This document shows, in pieces, positions 12,863 through 14,234 of a DNA stretch of 14,234 nucleotides; within the stretch, counting starts at the first letter, position 1, and every line of letters starts with the position of its first letter. This stretch comes from an uncultured Ruminococcus sp. (lineage in GTDB: Bacteria; Bacillota; Clostridia; Oscillospirales; Acutalibacteraceae). A program made the position numbers and the translations under genes. The notes under the pieces are model-generated. The model did not search any database, was not told the DNA's origin, and saw nothing but the letters and a program-made list of their open reading frames with translations. The stretch is taken from the NCBI GenBank assembly GCA_902773155.1, contig CACYDK010000099.1, positions 1 through 14,234 of the forward strand. The letters are read 5' to 3'.

Positions 12863-12991
12863 TGCGCTTTTGCGAATACCCCGAGAATAACCGCCGGCCG
12901 CGGCTTTTTAAAACGTGTTTTCCGCCTTGCGGCGATATAATAAAAAACTTATAAAAAAGTCGGACAAATACTTTACTTTTCGCACAAAAAG

Positions 12992-14234
<1,243 letters not shown>

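Overview
The window looks like chromosomal DNA of an anaerobic, fermentative low-to-mid GC Firmicute, probably class Clostridia (Ruminococcaceae/Oscillospiraceae-like). This is inferred from gene content and style: a pyruvate:ferredoxin oxidoreductase and an L-lactate dehydrogenase, a ddl-murF pair, AGGAGG-type ribosome binding sites, sigma-A-like promoters, and secreted FN3/Big_2 proteins. No phage, transposase, CRISPR, rRNA or tRNA gene was seen.

Layout. (1) 1-502: a previously unlisted partial gene runs off the left edge on the minus strand (GTG start at 98, basic N-terminus then a hydrophobic segment). It sits behind a structured leader and a promoter-like site; the terminator of ldh follows. 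(2) 503-1441, minus: ldh. (3) 1529-5442, plus: a tightly packed operon with its own promoter and a possibly pseudoknotted leader. It encodes a MIF-like tautomerase, a YjbQ/UPF0047 protein, Ddl, MurF and a HAD phosphatase. Ddl makes D-Ala-D-Ala and MurF attaches it to the UDP-MurNAc-tripeptide, so the core of the operon is cell-wall precursor synthesis. (4) 5526-7249, plus: a translationally coupled nicotinamidase (PncA) and nicotinate phosphoribosyltransferase (PncB), together nicotinamide to nicotinate to NaMN, ended by an intrinsic terminator. (5) 7250-7997: gene-free. It holds three copies of a 70-bp hairpin-rich repeat lying between a promoter-like site and a strong terminator, then an AT-rich segment with inverted repeats. 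(6) 7998-9887, minus: a secreted FN3/Big_2 surface protein whose stop overlaps the start of a divergent asparaginase, under a strong promoter containing a 12-bp palindrome. (7) 9958-12862, minus: a secreted protein of unknown function, the ribosomal protein L11 methyltransferase PrmA, and a four-helix membrane protein with an acidic tail. (8) 13069-14234, plus: the first third of nifJ (PFOR), cut by the window edge.

Most genes are ordinary housekeeping or metabolic genes. The parts that are not explained are mostly non-coding: the 70-bp repeat array that may be a discrete transcription unit (7373-7758), the two structured 5' leaders (99-241 and 1563-1643), and the palindrome-bearing promoter at 9859-9887. 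The unusual gene pairings are MIF-like protein with peptidoglycan synthesis, and secreted Ig-fold protein with asparaginase.
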